Source: Citrobacter sp. R56 (GTDB lineage Bacteria; Pseudomonadota; Gammaproteobacteria; Enterobacterales; Enterobacteriaceae). Taken from it: 64,000 nucleotides of DNA. The stretch is taken from the NCBI RefSeq assembly GCF_016811995.1, contig NZ_CP069159.1:3224001-3288000 (forward strand), in the 5' to 3' direction. Below the pieces are notes generated by a model. It did not search any database, was not told the DNA's origin, and worked only from the letters and a program-made list of their open reading frames with translations. This document shows, one piece after another, positions 9,804 through 20,284 of this stretch (positions are counted from its first letter, which is position 1; every line of letters begins with the position of its first letter). The translations under genes were made by a program, and so were the position numbers.

Positions 9804-9841
9804 AAAGCCCTGCCTGGAGAGAGTCCGGCAGGGCTTTTTGT
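9804..9841 (+). terminator. Terminator after uspG
   Basis: Nine-base-pair stem AGCCCTGCC / GGCAGGGCT at 9806-9835, followed by TTTTTG. A strong rho-independent signal reading rightward. Confidence 0.88.
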
Positions 9842-9856
9842 TGTAACTGAAGATAA

Positions 9857-9889
9857 TAAAAAAACCGCCCGGAATTTCACAGGCGGTTT
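9857..9889 (-). terminator. Terminator of the ahpCF transcript
   Basis: Stem AAACCGCC / GGCGGTTT at 9862-9889; read on the minus strand it is followed by a run of T. It sits 33 nt past the ahpF stop. Confidence 0.85.
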
Positions 9890-9921
9890 GAGCTTGCAGG
9901 TGACAGTCTTACTGTCTTTTT

Positions 9922-11487
9922 TTATGCGGTCTTCGTGCGAATCAGATAATCAAACGAACTCAAGGAAGCTTTGGCGCCCTCGCCTGTCGCGATGATTATC
10001 TGCTTGTACGGTACGGTGGTGCAGTCACCGGCGGCGAATACGCCCTTCACGCTGGTTTCACATTTCGCATCAATGATGATTTCACCCATGCGGTTACGTT
10101 CAACAGCGCCTTCCAGCCAGGTGGTGTTAGGTAACAGACCAATCTGAACAAAAATGCCCGACAGTGCCACGTTGTGAACATCGCCGCTGACACGGTCACG
10201 GTACTCAAGCCCAGTGACTTTGCTGCCATCGCCTTTCACTTCTGTGGTCTGCGCGTTCAGGATGATATCGACGTTTTTCAGGCTGCGAACTTTATCCTGC
10301 AGCACCTGATCGGCTTTCATCTCCGGCGCAAATTCCAGCAACGTCACGTGCTCCACAATGCCTGCCAGATCGATAGCCGCTTCCACACCGGAGTTACCAC
10401 CGCCAATCACTGCCACGCGTTTGCCTTTAAACAACGGGCCGTCACAGTGCGGGCAGTACGTCACACCTTTGGTACGATATTGGTCTTCACCCGGTACGTT
10501 CATATTGCGCCATTTGGCACCCGTCGCAATGATAATGCTGCGTGCTTTCAGTACCGCACCGGATGCCGTTTGAATCTGGTGCAGACCACCTTCTTGCGCT
10601 GCTGGAACCAGTTTACTGGCGCTCTGGCTATCAATCACATCCACATCGTAATCATCGACGTGCGCTTTTAATGCCCCCGCCAGCTTTTGACCTTCGGTTT
10701 TCGGCACCGAGATGTAGTTTTCGATGTCCACGGTATCAAGTACCTGTCCGCCAAAGCGTTCACCCATCAACCCCGTGCGAATGCCTTTACGCGCAGAGTA
10801 AACAGCCGCCGCAGCGCCCGCCGGGCCAGAGCCGACAATCAGCACATCATACGCATCACGCGTGTTCAACTCTTCTGCTGCGCGTTTCTCTGCGCCGGTA
10901 TCCACTTTCGCGACGATTTCCGTCAGGGTCATGCGCCCCTGGCCGAACTCTTTCCCGTTAACGTAAACCGCCGGAACGCCCATCACGTTACGTTCGGTGA
11001 TTTCGTTCTGGAATGTCCCGCCGTCGATTGCCGTATGCTTAATACGTGGGTTCAGCACTGCCATCAGGTTCAGTGCCTGCACCACGTCCGGGCAGTTGTG
11101 GCAAGAGAGCGAGTAATAGGTTTCAAACTCAAAATCACCGTCGATTTCGCGGATCTGCTCAAGCAGCGTCTGCGCTTCTTTCGACGGATGACCACCGGTC
11201 CACAACAGTGCCAGTACCAGAGAGGTAAATTCATGCCCCAACGGGGAGCCGGCAAAACGCGGTCCCTGGGTTGAACCCGGGTTGGCTATCAGGAATGACG
11301 GCTTGCGTACGGCCAGGCTGTTATCTTCTTTAAAGGTGACTTTCTCTGACAGTTCGGCAATTTCAGTCAGCAGTTCCTTGATTTCCGCCGATTTGGCGCT
11401 GTCATCCAGCGTGGCAATCAGCTCAACAGGTTTCGTCAGTTTCTCAAGGTAAGCCTTGAGCTGGGTTTTCATGTTAGCGTCGAGCAT
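9922..11487 (-). CDS. ahpF: Alkyl hydroperoxide reductase flavoprotein subunit
   Basis: AhpF (521 residues, the usual length) is the NADH-dependent disulfide reductase that re-reduces AhpC. The N-terminal double-thioredoxin domain carries the CHNC centre (near 129-132), followed by the FAD domain ([10 protein letters not shown]), the second dithiol centre CPHC (near 345-348) and the NAD-binding [10 protein letters not shown]. All redox centres are intact. It follows ahpC after 209 nt containing REP-like repeats; in E. coli the two are co-transcribed under OxyR. Confidence 0.97.
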   Translation of the reverse strand: MLDANMKTQLKAYLEKLTKPVELIATLDDSAKSAEIKELLTEIAELSEKVTFKEDNSLAVRKPSFLIANPGSTQGPRFAGSPLGHEFTSLVLALLWTGGHPSKEAQTLLEQIREIDGDFEFETYYSLSCHNCPDVVQALNLMAVLNPRIKHTAIDGGTFQNEITERNVMGVPAVYVNGKEFGQGRMTLTEIVAKVDTGAEKRAAEELNTRDAYDVLIVGSGPAGAAAAVYSARKGIRTGLMGERFGGQVLDTVDIENYISVPKTEGQKLAGALKAHVDDYDVDVIDSQSASKLVPAAQEGGLHQIQTASGAVLKARSIIIATGAKWRNMNVPGEDQYRTKGVTYCPHCDGPLFKGKRVAVIGGGNSGVEAAIDLAGIVEHVTLLEFAPEMKADQVLQDKVRSLKNVDIILNAQTTEVKGDGSKVTGLEYRDRVSGDVHNVALSGIFVQIGLLPNTTWLEGAVERNRMGEIIIDAKCETSVKGVFAAGDCTTVPYKQIIIATGEGAKASLSSFDYLIRTKTA

Positions 11488-11598
11488 CGTTAATCTCCTG
11501 CTTTAAAAACATCATCATGCAAGCGGCCTTGCGGGCAGCCTGAATGCGGCTTGCATCATAGTGTTGGAATGAAATGGGCGCTGATGCGCCCATTGATT

Positions 11599-11677
11599 GC
11601 CGGGTGGCACTTCGTTTACCCGGCCTACGATGTTGTAGGCCCGATGTGTAGGCCGGATAAGCGCAGCGCCATCCGGC
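11599..11677. repeat. REP/BIME-like palindromes between ahpC and ahpF
   Basis: Two REP-type units: GCCGGGT/ACCCGGC at 11599-11624 and GCCGGAT/ATCCGGC at 11652-11677. They flank a palindrome GGCCTAC/GTAGGCC at 11623-11642. Such elements between co-transcribed genes can stabilise the upstream (ahpC) mRNA and lower downstream (ahpF) levels; that role is inferred here. Confidence 0.75.
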
Positions 11678-11696
11678 TTCGAAGCGCCTTAAAGGC

Positions 11697-12260
11697 TTAG
11701 ATCTTACCAACCAGGTCTAAAGACGGTGCTAAAGTCGCTTCGCCTTCTTTCCATTTCGCCGGGCAAACTTCGCCTGGGTGAGAAGCCACATACTGAGCCG
11801 CTTTGATTTTACGCAGCAGGTCAGACGCATCGCGGCCAATGCCTTCAGCGGTAACTTCGATTGCCTGGATGATACCCTGCGGGTCAACAACGAAGGTTGC
11901 GCGGTCAGCCAGACCTTCGTCTTCACGCATGTTGTCGAAGTTACGGGTCAGGGCGCCAGTCGGGTCGCCGATCATCGCATATTTGATTTTCGCGATGGTT
12001 TCAGAGCTGCTGTGCCATGCTTTGTGAGTGAAGTGGGTATCGGTAGAAACAGAGTAAACGTCTACGCCCAGTTTCTGCAGTTCATCGTAATGGTCAGCAA
12101 CGTCACCCAGTTCAGTCGGGCATACGAAAGTGAAGTCAGCCGGGTAGAAGAAGAAAACGCTCCAGCGGCCTTCGGTATCTTTTTCGGTAACTTCGATGAA
12201 TTCACCGTTTTTGAACGCCTGGTTTTTGAAAGGTTTAATTTTAGTATTAATCAAGGACAT
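11697..12260 (-). CDS. ahpC: Alkyl hydroperoxide reductase peroxiredoxin subunit
   Basis: AhpC (187 residues) is the abundant 2-Cys peroxiredoxin that scavenges endogenous hydrogen peroxide and organic hydroperoxides. The peroxidatic Cys47 lies in FVCPTE and the resolving Cys166 in EVCPAKW; the Thr and Arg of the active site are in the usual places. A GGAGG lies upstream of the ATG. It is divergent from dsbG, and the intervening 385 nt contain two OxyR-like operators. Confidence 0.97.
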   Translation of the reverse strand: MSLINTKIKPFKNQAFKNGEFIEVTEKDTEGRWSVFFFYPADFTFVCPTELGDVADHYDELQKLGVDVYSVSTDTHFTHKAWHSSSETIAKIKYAMIGDPTGALTRNFDNMREDEGLADRATFVVDPQGIIQAIEVTAEGIGRDASDLLRKIKAAQYVASHPGEVCPAKWKEGEATLAPSLDLVGKI

Positions 12261-12320
12261 CTGTACTTCCTCCGTGTTTTCGTTGAGTTGTAAGTTAACG
12301 AAATTTTTCCGATTCGGCTA

Positions 12321-12357
12321 ATGCGTTTCCATTATCAAATCAATAAGCGTTATCTAA
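12321..12357 (-). promoter_or_regulatory. Putative OxyR operator for ahpC
   Basis: Read on the minus strand, this 37-bp stretch follows the OxyR pattern of two ATAGnTnnnAnCTAT elements spaced by seven bases. The first element, TTAGATAACGCTTAT, matches most defined positions; the second (ATAATGGAAACGCAT) is weaker. It lies 60 nt upstream of the ahpC start codon. Known OxyR control of ahpCF in E. coli supports the call. Confidence 0.65.
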
Positions 12358-12573
12358 CAACCGACGCATGACAACTTTGTGAACCCTAAGCCGCCACCGG
12401 CGACAAAAAGTAAAAAGGCCCCCTTTTCAGGCGGCCCCATTACCTGAACTACCCGTAGGTAACTTCAGTGCCAGTGAAACTGGCTATGTGTTGCGCTCTA
12501 CATTACCTTAACAAAGGCTGTAACAGCGAAGGGGATTACAACACCCCACTGAAGAAAGGGCAATCATCCGGCT

Positions 12574-12610
12574 TAAGGTCTTATCTATGGCTGTGATAGG
12601 TTTGATCTGC
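12574..12610 (+). promoter_or_regulatory. Putative OxyR operator for dsbG
   Basis: A 37-bp site whose core is CTAT-N7-ATAG (12585-12599). Both flanking quarter elements also fit: TAAGGT... on the left and ATAGGTTTGATCTGC on the right. It agrees with the OxyR consensus better than the ahpC copy. It lies 36 nt upstream of the dsbG start, matching reports that dsbG belongs to the OxyR regulon. The rest of the 385-nt ahpC-dsbG gap holds short palindromes (for example GCCAGT/ACTGGC near 12473) but no convincing gene. Confidence 0.72.
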
Positions 12611-12645
12611 GCCTTTTCTTTCGCACTGATTTTTAAGGAAAAACA

Positions 12646-13392
12646 ATGCTAAAACGAACGCTATTGCTGACTCTCCTCCCTCTCATCGCTCAGGCGGAAG
12701 ATCTGCCAGCGCCGGTCAAAGCCATCGAAAAACAAGGTATTACAATCCTGAAATCCTTCGATGCGCCGGGCGGGATGAAAGGTTACCTGGGAAAATATCA
12801 GGACATGGGCGTCACCATTTATCTCACCCCAGACGGCAAACAGGCGATCTCCGGGTACATGTATAATGAAAAAGGTGAGAACCTCAGCAATGCATTGATA
12901 GAAAAAGAGATCTATGCACCAGCTGGGCGAGAACTGTGGCAGCGCATGGAAAAATCATCCTGGCTGTTAGACGGTAAAAAGGATGCGCCCGTCGTACTTT
13001 ATGTGTTCGCCGATCCTTTCTGCCCTTACTGCAAGCAATTCTGGCAACAGGCCCGTCCCTGGGTAGAATCCGGCAAAGTACAATTGCGAACCCTGCTGGT
13101 TGGCGTGATCAAACCTGAAAGCCCGGCAACTGCGGCGGCGATTCTGACCACGAAAGACCCGGCAAAAACCTGGCATGACTATGAAGCCTCGAACGGCAAA
13201 CTCAAGTTGGAAATCCCAACATCCGTTCCTCCTGAGGCGATGCGTATTCTGAACGTCAATCAAAAAATCATGGACGATCTGGGTGCTAACGTCACACCCG
13301 CCATCTACTATTTGAATAAAGAAAACACGTTGCAGCAGGTTGTAGGATTGCCAGAAAAAGCACAGCTGGATGCGATGATGAATAGCCGTTAA
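12646..13392 (+). CDS. dsbG: Thiol:disulfide interchange protein DsbG
   Basis: DsbG (248 residues) is a periplasmic dimeric thioredoxin-fold protein related to DsbC. In E. coli it protects single cysteine thiols from over-oxidation and is kept reduced by DsbD. The signal peptide ends near residue 17 (AQA/ED). An N-terminal dimerisation domain is followed by the thioredoxin domain with active site CPYC at 126-129, and the cis-Pro loop is VTPA. It is transcribed away from ahpC, with an OxyR-like site at its promoter. Confidence 0.95.
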   Translation: MLKRTLLLTLLPLIAQAEDLPAPVKAIEKQGITILKSFDAPGGMKGYLGKYQDMGVTIYLTPDGKQAISGYMYNEKGENLSNALIEKEIYAPAGRELWQRMEKSSWLLDGKKDAPVVLYVFADPFCPYCKQFWQQARPWVESGKVQLRTLLVGVIKPESPATAAAILTTKDPAKTWHDYEASNGKLKLEIPTSVPPEAMRILNVNQKIMDDLGANVTPAIYYLNKENTLQQVVGLPEKAQLDAMMNSR

Positions 13393-13402
13393 CGTAATAC
13401 TA

Positions 13403-13429
13403 AGGGTGATTGTTCTCATTCCAGTCACC
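13403..13429 (+). terminator. Weak hairpin after dsbG
   Basis: Stem GGGTGA / TCACCC just past the dsbG stop with a long loop and no good T-run; a possible weak or rho-dependent end. Confidence 0.4.
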
Positions 13430-13751
13430 CGGTTAAATCACTCACTTCGCTTATCGCATAATGCAGGAGTCAGCACTCAAGAAAGCATCGTCATTGACTA
13501 CCTACAGATTGTGATGTTCCGGGGCGTCCATACATTATTATTTTTATTCAACATGACAATATGAGTAACCGTGCGTCGTTAATTAATAAATGATTTGAAA
13601 AATATATATTTCGAATTAACTCACTGTATCAGTCAGAAAACATTACTTCCCTCAGTTCAACTAAGTTAATCCATATTTATTATTGATCACCGAAAAACAT
13701 TCATAAATACAATACTTTAAACTGTTGCATGTTTAAATAATTGGCATATCT

Positions 13752-13757
13752 TATAAT
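13752..13757 (+). promoter_or_regulatory. Candidate -10 element for ybdN-ybdM
   Basis: A perfect TATAAT lies 47 nt before the ybdN start codon, at the end of a 412-nt AT-rich gap (13393-13804) in which no gene is seen. The nearest TTGCAT is 21 bp upstream, which is long spacing, so the -35 is uncertain. The base composition resembles H-NS-silenced DNA. From memory, E. coli has the regulator gene ybdO in this position. Confidence 0.45.
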
Positions 13758-13804
13758 AAAACATTTCGAGTAAAATCAATTTAATATTGAGAGCCACCGC
13801 CAAA

Positions 13805-15028
13805 ATGTCCATCTATAAATACCCGCTTGACCAAAATGTCCTGGAGGCCGCGCAAGAGCGCATTACATGGACGCTTGAAACGCTCCCACGGGTCTGTGTT
13901 TCATTTTCTGGCGGTAAAGATTCTGGTCTCATGCTGCACCTGACCGCGACCCTTGCCCGTCAATTACAGAAAAAGATCTGCGTATTATTCATTGACTGGG
14001 AAGCGCAATTCTCTTGCACCATTGAGTATGTCCAGGCGCTACGAAATGAATATTCCGATGTCATCGACGATTTTTATTGGGTTGCCTTACCGTTGACGAC
14101 ACAAAACGCATTATCCCAATACCAACCCGAATGGCAATGCTGGGCCCCGAATACAGACTGGGTACGCAAACCGCCACCGGATGCGATTACCGACCCCGGC
14201 TATTTTCCTTTTTATCAGCCAAATATGACCTTTGAGCAGTTTGTTCGTTTTTTTGCTGACTGGTTTTCTAACAACCGGCCCGCCGCAATGCTGATCGGTA
14301 TCCGGGCCGACGAATCTTACAACCGATTTGGCACCATCGCCTCCTTACAGAAGCAACGTTTTGCTGATGACAAACCCTGGACAACCTCCGCGCCGGGTGG
14401 ACATACCTGGTACATTTACCCAATGTATGACTGGAAAACCGCAGATATCTGGACCTGGTTTGCGAAGACAAACAAACGCTGTAATCCGTTGTATAACCTG
14501 ATGTACCAGGCCGGTGTACCCACCCGCTACATGCGGATTTGCGAACCCTTCGGCCCGGAGCAGCGTCAGGGACTGTGGCTGTACCATGTCCTCGAACCCG
14601 AACGCTGGGCAGCCATGTGCGCGCGCGTAAGCGGTGTGAAAAGCGGCGGTATCTATGCCGGTCACGACAACCATTTTTATGGTCATCGAAAACTCTTAAA
14701 GCCCGATCATCTAAGCTGGAAAGAGTACGCCTTACTGTTGCTGAACAGCATGCCGGAACAAACCGCCGAACATTACTGCAATAAAATCGCCGTCTATTTA
14801 CAGTGGTATAAAAAGAAAGGTCTGGACGATATTCCCCAAACGCAAGACAGCGATATTGGCACAAAAGATATCCCTTCATGGCGACGTATCTGCAAAGTGC
14901 TGCTGAATAATGATTACTGGTGCCGGGCACTCTCTTTCAGTCCAACAAAACCGAAAAGTTACCAGCGTTATAACGAACGCATGAAAGCGAAACGTCAGGA
15001 ATGGGGAATACTATGCAACAACGATTAA
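13805..15028 (+). CDS. ybdN: PAPS reductase-like ATP-pyrophosphatase YbdN (IbrA-type)
   Basis: A 407-residue protein of the phosphoadenosine-phosphosulfate-reductase fold. The PP-loop SGGKDS is at residues 35-40, after a short N-terminal helix, and the following strand VLFIDWEAQ fits the adenosine-binding core. A DUF3440-type C-terminal half rich in Trp and Tyr follows. It is the chromosomal relative of IbrA, which with IbrB activates eib genes in some E. coli; the enzymatic substrate is unknown. The frame opens at a TTG at 13787, but the ATG at 13805 fits the family start. It overlaps ybdM by 16 nt. Confidence 0.88.
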   Translation: MSIYKYPLDQNVLEAAQERITWTLETLPRVCVSFSGGKDSGLMLHLTATLARQLQKKICVLFIDWEAQFSCTIEYVQALRNEYSDVIDDFYWVALPLTTQNALSQYQPEWQCWAPNTDWVRKPPPDAITDPGYFPFYQPNMTFEQFVRFFADWFSNNRPAAMLIGIRADESYNRFGTIASLQKQRFADDKPWTTSAPGGHTWYIYPMYDWKTADIWTWFAKTNKRCNPLYNLMYQAGVPTRYMRICEPFGPEQRQGLWLYHVLEPERWAAMCARVSGVKSGGIYAGHDNHFYGHRKLLKPDHLSWKEYALLLLNSMPEQTAEHYCNKIAVYLQWYKKKGLDDIPQTQDSDIGTKDIPSWRRICKVLLNNDYWCRALSFSPTKPKSYQRYNERMKAKRQEWGILCNND

Positions 15029-15630
15029 CTCAGGAATTAACCCACTTTCTCTCGGCACTGCCGGAAGAGGAACGGATCCGCGCTATTAATGAGTTCAGAA
15101 TGGCCATCCACAGCGTCAGCCCTTTTCGTCATGAACCTGTCGACTGCGTGTTGTGGATTAAAAATGAACACATTACGCCAAACGATTACAACCCCAATAA
15201 TGTGGCGCCGCCGGAGAAAAGGCTGCTGCTCAAATCGATTGAAGCAGACGGCTTCACACAACCGATCGTCGTGGCGCAATCCAGTTCAGAGGAGTACGAG
15301 ATAATAGATGGTTTCCATCGGCACGAATTAGGAAAAGGAAAAGCGGCGCTAAGAGCGCGCCTGAAAGGCTATCTACCCGTCACATGCCTGGAGCGCACGC
15401 GCCATGAACGTATTACGTCCACGATTCGCCATAACCGCGCACGTGGCCGCCACCAGATCCACGCCATGTCAGAAATCGTTCGTGAACTGTCGCAACTGGG
15501 CTGGGACGAGAAAAAAATCGGTAAAGAGTTAGGGATGGATGATGATGAAGTGTTGCGTCTGAAACAAATCAACGGCCTGCAGGAGTTGTTTGCAGGTCGC
15601 CAATTTTCGAAAGCCTGGACGGTGAAATAA
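15013..15630 (+). CDS. ybdM: ParB/sulfiredoxin-fold protein YbdM (IbrB-type)
   Basis: A protein of about 205 residues with a ParB-like N-terminal domain. The segments KNEHITPNDYNPN, QPIVV, the box DGFHRHE (near residue 100) and IRHNRARG fit that fold, and a helix-turn-helix-like region (WDEKKIGKELGMDDDEV) follows. ParB-type domains bind DNA and CTP or act on nucleotides; its actual role is unknown. It is paired with ybdN, as IbrB is with IbrA. An in-frame ATG at 15001 would add four residues; the start is uncertain, and both lie inside ybdN. Confidence 0.86.
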   Translation: MQQRLTQELTHFLSALPEEERIRAINEFRMAIHSVSPFRHEPVDCVLWIKNEHITPNDYNPNNVAPPEKRLLLKSIEADGFTQPIVVAQSSSEEYEIIDGFHRHELGKGKAALRARLKGYLPVTCLERTRHERITSTIRHNRARGRHQIHAMSEIVRELSQLGWDEKKIGKELGMDDDEVLRLKQINGLQELFAGRQFSKAWTVK

Positions 15631-15699
15631 CGGCAAGGTGAATCTGCGTTCAGCCGCTGAAAGCAGCCTCACCGCGTAAGAAAGAATGAAGAGCATCCG

Positions 15700-15897
15700 C
15701 TAGCAACAACGCGCGCCGCCTTTTCCCCCATAGCGCGCGTCCTGCCGCTCACGGAAAAACTCTTCATAGGTCATCGGCGTTTGGTCCGGATGCGTGACGC
15801 GCATGTGCTCAACATAGTTGTCGTAGTCCGGCACGCCGATCATCAATCTTGCCGCCTGGCCCAGATATTTCCCGGCTTTTGAGAGCGTATCAAACAT
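15700..15897 (-). CDS. ybdD: Small conserved protein YbdD (DUF466)
   Basis: A 65-residue protein starting [13 protein letters not shown] with the DUF466 core [14 protein letters not shown] and a C-terminal GGARCC. Members of this family sit directly downstream of CstA or BtsT transporters and are thought to work with them. Here it follows cstA in the same direction with a hairpin between. The function is not established. Confidence 0.92.
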   Translation of the reverse strand: MFDTLSKAGKYLGQAARLMIGVPDYDNYVEHMRVTHPDQTPMTYEEFFRERQDARYGGKGGARCC

Positions 15898-15919
15898 AGC
15901 GGTTACCTGTTATGCAAAC

Positions 15920-15941
15920 GCCCTCTCCGGTCGGAGAGGGC
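15920..15941 (-). terminator. Hairpin between cstA and ybdD
   Basis: Perfect nine-pair stem GCCCTCTCC / GGAGAGGGC with a four-base loop. On the minus strand it follows the cstA stop but has a poor T-run, so partial termination or mRNA end protection, letting ybdD be read at a lower level, is more likely than a full stop. Confidence 0.55.
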
Positions 15942-15955
15942 TTAATAGTTGAAGA

Positions 15956-18061
15956 TTAGTGCGCGCCTTTCGCCTGCGCCACGATCTCTTCTACATTTTC
16001 CGGCATCGACTCATACGGCGTCTCTTTTGCCGTCGGTTTGTCGACCTTCAGGGCCGCCAACGCGGTCTTGATGGAGAACACCGCCAGCACCACCACCACC
16101 ACCATGAAGAAGACAGTCAAACCGGCATCCAGACGGTTGTTAAACACCAGCTGTGACAATTGCGATTCGGTGTACTGCGCCGGGATCTTGCCGCTGTCGA
16201 TCATCGCCTGGAACTTATTGGCGATAGCCAGGAAACCCACTTTGTTGTCCGGGCTAAACGCTTTCTGCCAGCCAGCGGTGAGCGTACAAATCAGCAGCCA
16301 GGACGTGGGGACGAGGGCGACCCATGCGTAGCGCTGACGTTTCATCTTGAACAGAACCACTGCACAAAGCATCAGCGCCATACCCGCCAGCATCTGGTTG
16401 GCAATACCAAACAGCGGCCACAGGGTGTTAATTCCGCCCAGAGGGTCAACCACGCCCTGATGCAGGAAGTAACCCCAGGCCATCACGCAGAGCGCGGTCG
16501 CCAGCAGGTTGGCAGGCAGTGAATCGGTGCGTTTCAGCCCCGGAGAAACCACGCCCAGCAGATCCTGCAGCATAAAGCGCGCTGCGCGGGTTCCTGCGTC
16601 CACCGCCGTCAGAATAAACAGCGCTTCAAACAGAATCGCAAAGTGATACCAGAACGCGACGTCCATCATACCGCCGAGCGCACCGTGCAGAATGTAAGCC
16701 ATCCCCACCGCCAGCGTCGGTGCGCCGCCCGCACGCGAGATAATGGATTGTTCACCCACTTCATTGGCGATTTGATGCAGCGTGTCCGGCGTAATCGCAA
16801 AGCCCCAACTGCTCACCACCTGCGCCGCAGAAGCCACCACATCGGTGGTACCGGCTGGCGCCAGCACGGCCATTGGGCTGTTCATGGCAAAGTAGACGCC
16901 CGGATCGATAATACAGGCGGAAACCAGCGCCATAATGGCAACGAAGGATTCCATCAGCATACCGCCGTAACCAATAAAACAGGCCTGGCCTTCGTTCGCC
17001 AACATCTTCGGCGTGGTGCCGGAAGCGATCAGCGCGTGGAATCCGGACACCGCCCCACAGGCAATCGTGATAAACAGGAACGGGAACAGGTTGCCCGTCC
17101 ACACCGGCCCTGTACCGTCAACAAATTTGGTCAGCGCGGGCATGGTCAGCGTGGGTCGCATAATCAGAATGCCGACCGCCAGGCCCACGATGGTGCCAAT
17201 TTTCAGGAACGTGGAGAGGTAGTCACGCGGTGCCAGCAGCAGCCATACGGGCAGCACTGCCGCCACAAAACCGTACCCCACCAGCATCCAGGTCAGCTGT
17301 ACGCCAGTGAAATCAAAGTACGGCGCCCAGGTGGGACTTTGGGCCACCCAACCACCGGAAATGATGGCAAAGACCAGGAATACCAGACCGATGACCGACA
17401 CTTCGCCAATGCGTCCGGGGCGCAGATAACGCAGGTACACCCCCATGAAGATCGCCAACGGAATGGTAAACGCCACGGTATAGGTTCCCCACGGGCTGTG
17501 GGTCAGGGCTTTGACGACGATCATCGCCAGCACCGCCAGAATAATCACCATGATCATAAAACAGGCCACCAGCGCAATAACGCCTGCTGTGGGACCCATT
17601 TCCTCTTTGACCAACTCCCCCAACGAGCGACCGTCGCGGCGAGTCGACACAAACAGCACCATAAAGTCCTGCACCGCCCCGGCTAACACCACGCCAGCCA
17701 GCAGCCAGATCATACCGGGCAGGTAGCCCATCTGCGCTGCCAGCACCGGTCCCACCAGCGGGCCCGCGCCAGCAATGGCGGCAAAATGGTGACCGAACAG
17801 CACTTTTTTGTCGGTAGGGACGTAGTCCAGACCGTCGTTATGACGCACGGCAGGCGTCATACGCGTCGGGTCAACCGCCAGCACATTTTTGGCGATATAC
17901 AGACCATAAAAACGGTAGGCAATGAGATAGACACAGACCGACGCCACCACAATCCACAGCGCGTTGATCTGTTCACCACGGTTTAACGCAATATATCCCA
18001 GCGCAAATGCTCCCATTACAGAGAGCACTGTCCAGACGAGGTATTTCCCTGATTTATTCAT
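15956..18061 (-). CDS. cstA: Carbon starvation protein A, pyruvate/peptide transporter
   Basis: CstA (701 residues, the standard length) is an inner-membrane transporter with about 16-18 membrane segments. It is implicated in peptide uptake and pyruvate import, and is induced by carbon starvation through CRP in E. coli. Recognisable blocks include VDPTRMTPAVRHNDG-like sequence early, KVLFGHHFAAIAGAGP, and SGFHALIASGTTPKM mid-protein. The gap to entH (18062-18242) must hold its promoter. I found no good CRP palindrome there, only an inverted pair TGTTA/TAACA at 18093-18115. Confidence 0.96.
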   Translation of the reverse strand: MNKSGKYLVWTVLSVMGAFALGYIALNRGEQINALWIVVASVCVYLIAYRFYGLYIAKNVLAVDPTRMTPAVRHNDGLDYVPTDKKVLFGHHFAAIAGAGPLVGPVLAAQMGYLPGMIWLLAGVVLAGAVQDFMVLFVSTRRDGRSLGELVKEEMGPTAGVIALVACFMIMVIILAVLAMIVVKALTHSPWGTYTVAFTIPLAIFMGVYLRYLRPGRIGEVSVIGLVFLVFAIISGGWVAQSPTWAPYFDFTGVQLTWMLVGYGFVAAVLPVWLLLAPRDYLSTFLKIGTIVGLAVGILIMRPTLTMPALTKFVDGTGPVWTGNLFPFLFITIACGAVSGFHALIASGTTPKMLANEGQACFIGYGGMLMESFVAIMALVSACIIDPGVYFAMNSPMAVLAPAGTTDVVASAAQVVSSWGFAITPDTLHQIANEVGEQSIISRAGGAPTLAVGMAYILHGALGGMMDVAFWYHFAILFEALFILTAVDAGTRAARFMLQDLLGVVSPGLKRTDSLPANLLATALCVMAWGYFLHQGVVDPLGGINTLWPLFGIANQMLAGMALMLCAVVLFKMKRQRYAWVALVPTSWLLICTLTAGWQKAFSPDNKVGFLAIANKFQAMIDSGKIPAQYTESQLSQLVFNNRLDAGLTVFFMVVVVVLAVFSIKTALAALKVDKPTAKETPYESMPENVEEIVAQAKGAH

Positions 18062-18242
18062 GGTTGTTGTCCGTTTGCGTGTTCCAGAGAGATGTTACAT
18101 TTTGTTTCTATAACACCTTTGCTGGTTTTAACAACATGACAACTTCATAAACCAGATATATCACTGATCATTTACATTGCATTGTTAACTGGATCACTCC
18201 ATTCACCTGCTAACCCTGCAATATCATTTTATTTTGCCGACG

Positions 18243-19413
<1,171 letters not shown>

Positions 19414-19414
<1 letters not shown>

Positions 19415-20271
19415 CATTTCACCTCGCGGGAAAGCAGCGCCCACCAGGCGTCAATCGTCGGGTTCTTCGCTAACATGACAAAATCGATGTCGCTGTGCAC
19501 TTTACGCCAGCGTGCCGCCAGCGCCATCATGCGCACCGAATCCAGACCGTAGTCGATCAGATTCTCATCGTCCATCGGCTCGTCGGACTCATCCAGCAAT
19601 GGCAGAATAGCCGTCCGCAGCGCCTGTTTGCTGGCAGGAACCGGCGTGGGCAACAGTTCTTGCGTCATGACCACGCGGCCAGTACGTCCCGCCACATAAT
19701 TCAGCGACATCAGATGTTCGTCACGACTAAAGTCGGCCAGCGCATCCGCTACCATAAACGGCTTAATATCACGCATAAAGGCATCCGTTGCGGTAGTCAT
19801 ACAACCAATGTGCGCATACACCCCAGTAATGATCAGCTGATTGCGGCCGGTTTCTTTCAGCATTTGCTCCAGTGGAGAACGGTGGAATGCGCTGTAACGC
19901 CATTTCACCAGCACGTTATCAGCCTCATCCGGCGCCAGCGGCCCGACAATTTTTTGTTGCTCAGGAGAGCGCGTCAGCCCCGGTCCCCACATATCGTTCA
20001 GCAACGCCCTGTCTTCATCACTTTGCTCTTTAGGCTGAGCGGTGTAATAGACCGGAATATGGTTCTCTTTACAGTACTGACGCAGCGCGGCGATATTGGC
20101 GATCACCTGCTCCATCATCGGGCAATTATCGCCCCAAAAACTGACGAAATAGTCCTGCATATCATGGATAAGCAGCGCGGCGCGCTCCGGTTCAACGTCC
20201 CAGTTCACTTTGCTGGAGGGAATATCAAGTGCGGTGGGCAGCGCGTAAGCCTGCAGTTTAGGAATAGCCAT
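19414..20271 (-). CDS. entB: Isochorismatase / aryl carrier protein EntB
   Basis: EntB (285 residues) is bifunctional. The N-terminal isochorismatase makes 2,3-dihydro-2,3-dihydroxybenzoate and pyruvate. The C-terminal aryl carrier domain (from about residue 210) carries 2,3-dihydroxybenzoate on a phosphopantetheine arm attached to the Ser of YGLDSVRM (near 245) by EntD. The isochorismatase Asp-Lys-Cys-type residues are suggested by [17 protein letters not shown] and YAHIGCMTT. It lies between entE and entA with tight spacing. Confidence 0.97.
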
Positions 20272-20284
20272 GTTATTTTCTCCT

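Noticed and set aside
16643-17686. A 347-residue plus-strand frame rich in His, Arg and Gln.
   Set aside because: It is the antisense shadow of the membrane segments of cstA; the composition is what reverse-complemented hydrophobic codons give.
18093-18115. Inverted pair TGTTA/TAACA upstream of cstA considered as a CRP or other regulator site.
   Set aside because: It does not match the CRP consensus and the spacing is wrong; only the known CRP control of cstA in E. coli suggested looking.
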